DNA of 64,000 nucleotides, from positions 8,668,501 to 8,732,500 of the forward strand of contig NC_037652.1 of assembly GCF_003254395.2 (NCBI RefSeq), written 5' to 3'. The notes beneath the pieces were generated by a model. That model did no database searches. It saw only the letters and a list, made by a program, of their open reading frames with translations, and had not been told where the DNA came from. Below, piece by piece: positions 59,681 through 64,000 of the stretch. Every line of letters begins with the position of its first letter. Position 1 is the first letter of the stretch. This DNA comes from Apis mellifera (taxonomy: Eukaryota > Arthropoda > Insecta > Hymenoptera > Apidae). A program made the translations under genes and the position numbers.

Positions 59681-60736
59681 AATATAATAAATAATAAATA
59701 ATATATATAATATAATATAATATAATAAATAATATATATACGAATGAAATGTTGGAAATTGAAGAAATTGGGAAAATAAGTTTCAGTTTACAAAATTGAT
59801 CTTTTTTAAATTCTCGGCAATTCCGGAATGCTCGACAACCAAAAATCGACTGAATAAATATATATATGTATAAATAAAAAATATATAAATAAATAAATAA
59901 ATATATATGTATAAATAAAATATATATATAAATAAATATATATACATAAATGAAATGGAAATTGAAGAAGTTGGGGAAGGATAAATAAATTTCAGTTTAC
60001 AAAATTGATTTTTTTTAAAATTCTCGGATTTCGCAATTCGGAATTCCGGAACCCGAATGAAAATTCGACAACTAAAAATCGACGATTGAATAAATATATA
60101 TATATATATAAATAAAAAATATATATATAAATAAATAAATATAATATAATAATAATAATATAATATAATAAATAAATATAATATAAAATAAATAAATATA
60201 TGTATAAATAAAAAATATATATAAATAAAAATATATATATATATATAAATGAAATGGAAATTGAAGAAGTTGGAGAAGAATAAATAAGTTTCAGTTTACA
60301 AAATTGATCTTTTTAAAATTCTCGGCAATTTCGGAACCGGAATGAAAGCTCGACAACTAAAAATCGACGATTGAATAAATATATATATAAATAAAAAATA
60401 TATATATAAATAAATAAATATAATATAATAATAATAATATATATAAATATAATATAAAAAAAAATATAATATAATAAATAAATATAATATAAAAAAAATA
60501 TAATATAATAAATAAATATAATATAAAATAAATAAATATATATAAATAAAAAATATATATAAATAAATATATATATATAAATGAAATGGAAATTGAAGAA
60601 GTTAGGGAAGGATAAATGTTTCAGTTTACAAAATTGATCTTTTTAAAATTCTCGGCAATTTCGGAACCGGAATGAAAGCTCGACAACTAAAAATCGACGA
60701 TTGAATAAATATATATATAAATAAATATATATATAA

Positions 60737-60774
<38 letters not shown>

Positions 60775-60850
60775 GAAATGGAAATTGAAGAAGTTGGGGA
60801 AGGATAAATAAGTTTCAGTTTACAAAATTCTCAGCAATTCCGGAATGAAA
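59681..60850. repeat. AT-rich array with TAAATATA spacers
   Basis: Five units share ATGAAATGGAAATTGAAGAA, a GTTGGGGAAGGATAAATAAG block, TTTCAGTTTACAAAATTGAT, CTTTTTAAAATTCTCGGCAA and CTCGACAACTAAAAATCGAC. They are separated by (TAAA/TATA)n spacers of very different length. It is nearly pure A/T between the conserved blocks. Confidence 0.88.
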
Positions 60851-63800
60851 GCTCGACAACCAAAAATTGACGATTCTTGGAATACATATTTATCCAATTG
60901 CATTGTTATAGTGAATCGACTCTAAAATATCCGCAAATACAATTGAATAAATAGCCACTCCTAATACACAAGAAAAGTTTCACGACAAAATACGTTCCCT
61001 TTTCCTCTACAAATATATTCTCGCTGTTGCTATTAATTCTTGCACGCGCTGACGAATGTCAGAATCGATAGGAAGGAAAGAAAGAGCAGAAAAGACTACA
61101 TAAAACGAAATACATGTATTTCATTTCGAGTTGTCACTATCGATTGCAAACAGAAGCGATACATTTGTTCGAAGAATTCGTCGTAGACAAATTTTAATTT
61201 CGAGAATAATTTCGCCTCCGTTTAAAATCGAAACCGAGAAGATCAAAAATTAAACATTGTGCGCCTCGGGCGATGTTTAAAAATTCTAAAAATACCTGTC
61301 CCTTCCCCCTCCTGGCTTAATTTGGAATTTACAGTTCCACGAATCACGCAATTATTCTTTCAAATAATTCAAAACGGATTGATAGGTGGAGACCTCCGAT
61401 TCCGGTCGAGCGAGAGGGTAAAAATCCTCAACTATTCGATCGGACTCGCCTAGGCGAGAACCGTGTCGAGCTTCTGTCTCATTATCTCGAGTGAAGCGGG
61501 GTGGAGTGGGGGGAGTGGCGTTGAATCTCTAATTGAATCGACGAAGTTGTTTGTACGCCGATCCCGTTTCAACGGAGGTTAAATGGATCGGAAACATTTT
61601 CTGCAAAACCAGGCATCCGGAATTTCGAGTTTCGCGTGTGGAATGATCGATAAACAAATGTAGATTCCTTCTCTTTTTTTCTTTTTTTTTTGGCTTGCGT
61701 GTTTAAAGGATTGAGAGAGAGAGAGATTGGATCGATGAAGTTTGAAAAAACATTAATTGTGAAGTTCGACTTGTGAAGTTCGTAATTGCAATTCTATGCG
61801 AATATTTTATTGGTGTGTTGATTTATGTTAAGACGTGTCAAAGAGATTGGATTGGTGCTAACTCGACGCTTAATCTTTTGATGAATTTTTAAATTATACT
61901 AAAATCGAGGCTTATCAGTTATTTCCTCGGTTAGACTTATCAGTTCAAACGTATAATATAATTATATATTGCGTTAGGTTGTGTGATGCAGTTGTAAGTT
62001 GTCAGTTTTTAGAATAAACTCTACTTGATTCTCTCTCTCGTAATAAGTTCTTTTTTGTATCAGTTTAACACTGTTTTCTTACGAATTTAGAATATATATT
62101 ATTCCTGTATCGAAATATTAGATTAATATTTGGTTTCAAAAATTCAGGAAACGAGAATCTTGAAAACGAGCTAGACCGAAATCTATATTAAACAAAGAGA
62201 AATTGAAAGCCAAAGTGGAAGCTAATCCACGAGTAAACGACACACGTCCAATGGCATTTGGATGGAACAGGTAAAGTGAAAAAAATTGGAGGATCAAAAG
62301 TTGGTCGAAACGATACGAGTCCATTTTTGAACAGAATTACATAACCTGAGAAATGGATTGTGCGCGACAATGGTTGGAACGTTGACGAAAATTGGCTGAA
62401 CGAAACCATCGTGGCCTGTAAAGAGAATAATTCTTTTAAGAGAAGCATCCCACTGTCAAGAAATTGAGAACGCATACGTAGTATAAAAAAATTAATCAAT
62501 CCTATTTCGCCAATTATTCTGAAAAAATAAAATAGAAGCCCGGTAATCCCAACGTTCGAAGAATTTCTTAAAGTTTAATAAAAGTAGAATATACCAATTG
62601 GAATCTCGTTTGGAAAAGACGGCTTATTTTAATTGGATAAAGATTATGTGATATAATTTCGAAAATTACATTACAACAATTTTTCCTTTTCGATCAACAA
62701 AAGTTAAAACAACTTATCACTTGGAATAATCCCAATGGCATTCAGGATAATAATAAGGAATTAGCGAGAGATTTCGATTTTCGACTATCTCCTCGCCCTG
62801 CGGTGCAACTCCGTGATGAAATTATCCGTATAGAATGGGACATGGATACGTCGAATACGGGTGAACCATAACTCACCACAACGATACCTTGGATTCGCAG
62901 GAATCACCGCCGTTTTCACATGGGCGGGTTGCCATTAATTCTGCTTACTCCGGTAATTATTTCACATTAATCGTATAACGAGGTTAGCTGTGATCAATCA
63001 TGCGTCAAGACTCGCCGCTCTCTCTCTCTCTCTATCGCTCGCTCTGCCTTCGTTCCGCCACGATTATGGGATAATCCGCGAGCGTAGTTATTCATACGAC
63101 GCACGTGGCCCACGCGCTTCGTTCCGCCTCTGTGCCTCTGTACGTGCTTCTAGCCCGATGACCAACCACAATAACAACAAACCCTGCCCCTCCGATAATT
63201 AAGCCGCATCTGGCACCGCCCCTCCTCCGTCTTCTCTTTCGAGTTATCAATCGAGAACGGATGCCCGTGCGGAATTCGAACGGAAAACGCGCTTTCGACT
63301 CGACGTGGCGGACGTTCGAATGGCGGCGTGCATCGATCGATCCATCCATCCATCCGTCCGTCCGTTCGTTCGTCCGTCGATTCTCTGTCTCGCCTCGCTC
63401 GCTCTCTCTCACGCGCTTAATAGACGTTTGAAGGACAAGCTGCGCGTTAATTCGGACTCGACACACCAAGGAATATAGTTTGTAAACAAAGTCGAAACGG
63501 TTGATTATTTTTGTAACAGAAACGTCGTCGCGTTCGAAGAGCATTTCGACGGCGTGGGATGGAAATTGAAATATGAAATTTCGCGAAAATGACACGAGTT
63601 GATCCGTTACATGTTTTACGTTGTATTACATGGCTGGATACAACAGGCTATCCTTTTTTCGATGGTTCCACCCACGCGCCTCGAATCCTGCCGTGAATTA
63701 TTAATTATCGGGGAGGGGAGGAGAAAGGGCTCGGCTCGAGGGTAATTTTCCTGTACGCTCACCCTTGAGAATAAAGCGAATCGGCCTTCCTCTTATTGGA

Positions 63801-64000
63801 TTCTTTCCCCTCCGTCCCTCTAAGCAATGCATGAGAATCCTCCCCACTTTCGCTAGAATATTTTCTCGCTTCGATATTTTAAAACCCCATCACGTAACCG
63901 GATTCCACGATTCGTTTCCCCTACCCCTCGAGAAGGAGGGAGGAATCCTCCTTCGCGGGAAATGAGAAATAAAGGATCCATCTTTCTTTCTTTTTTTCTT
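60851..64000. other. No gene seen; right edge
   Basis: Unique DNA with short simple repeats: GA near 61712-61724, CT near 63019-63034, and a CATC/CGTC/CGTT tetranucleotide tract at 63338-63376. The minus frame 63092-63595 crosses that tract and looks artefactual. No RNA gene was seen. Confidence 0.45.

Noticed and set aside
62188..62499. Minus frame suspected to be antisense to a transposase
   Set aside because: The plus strand gave only broken fragments without a catalytic motif or terminal repeats that I could identify.
1..64000. tRNA, rRNA or known microRNA genes
   Set aside because: I looked for a tRNA B-box (GGTTCRANYCC) and for a few familiar conserved insect microRNA sequences by eye and found none; a covariance-model search would be decisive.

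Overview
The window looks like nuclear DNA from a honey bee (Apis) or a close relative. It is AT-rich but has many CpGs. It is full of TA, CT and GATA microsatellites, carries mellifera-type mariner elements starting TTGGGTTGGCAAC, and has very little coding sequence. The taxon is inferred from these features, not from a search.

Only two stretches look like exons of a normal cellular gene, both on the minus strand. A 67-base exon (46634-46700) begins at an ATG directly behind a splice acceptor and encodes a signal peptide. It ends in phase 1. A 181-base exon (16769-16949) starts in the matching phase and encodes the first half of a CUB domain. Spliced together they read through cleanly across a cysteine-rich junction. 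The simplest model is one secreted or membrane CUB-domain gene, resembling insect 'suppressor of lurcher'/SOL-1-like proteins, with a 29.7 kb first coding intron. Its 5' UTR would lie to the right and the rest of the protein to the left. I found no further exons in 1-16768, so the remaining exons are probably outside the window.

The rest is intronic or intergenic DNA. Two mariner copies (19739-20678 and 43974-44907) share the same N-terminal deletion and the same one-base frameshift. Two copies of a second Tc1/mariner-type element (1082-2184 plus, 31493-32597 minus) also share their lesions. Each has an array of about 169-bp units on its 5' side, so the two composites form a roughly 1.8 kb inverted repeat around 29 kb of DNA.

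At least ten local minisatellite families occupy much of the remaining sequence: about 5.35-7.15 kb, 8.5-9.16, 9.86-10.93, 17.0-18.25, 21.5-21.9, 22.8-24.4, 28.9-31.1, 33.9-35.6, 55.3-55.9, 56.5-57.1 and 59.7-60.85. The arrays at 8.5 and 17.0 kb are both degenerate 7-bp repeats with the same 17-bp left junction, so they are related. The second one stops about 43 bases short of the CUB exon's splice acceptor. A few strong regulatory-type motifs stand out: an X-box, a CRE near a TATA box, a CTCF-like site and several perfect palindromes. They are candidates only. I saw no tRNA, rRNA, CRISPR array or obvious intact transposase, and nothing that amounts to a demonstrated new biological system.
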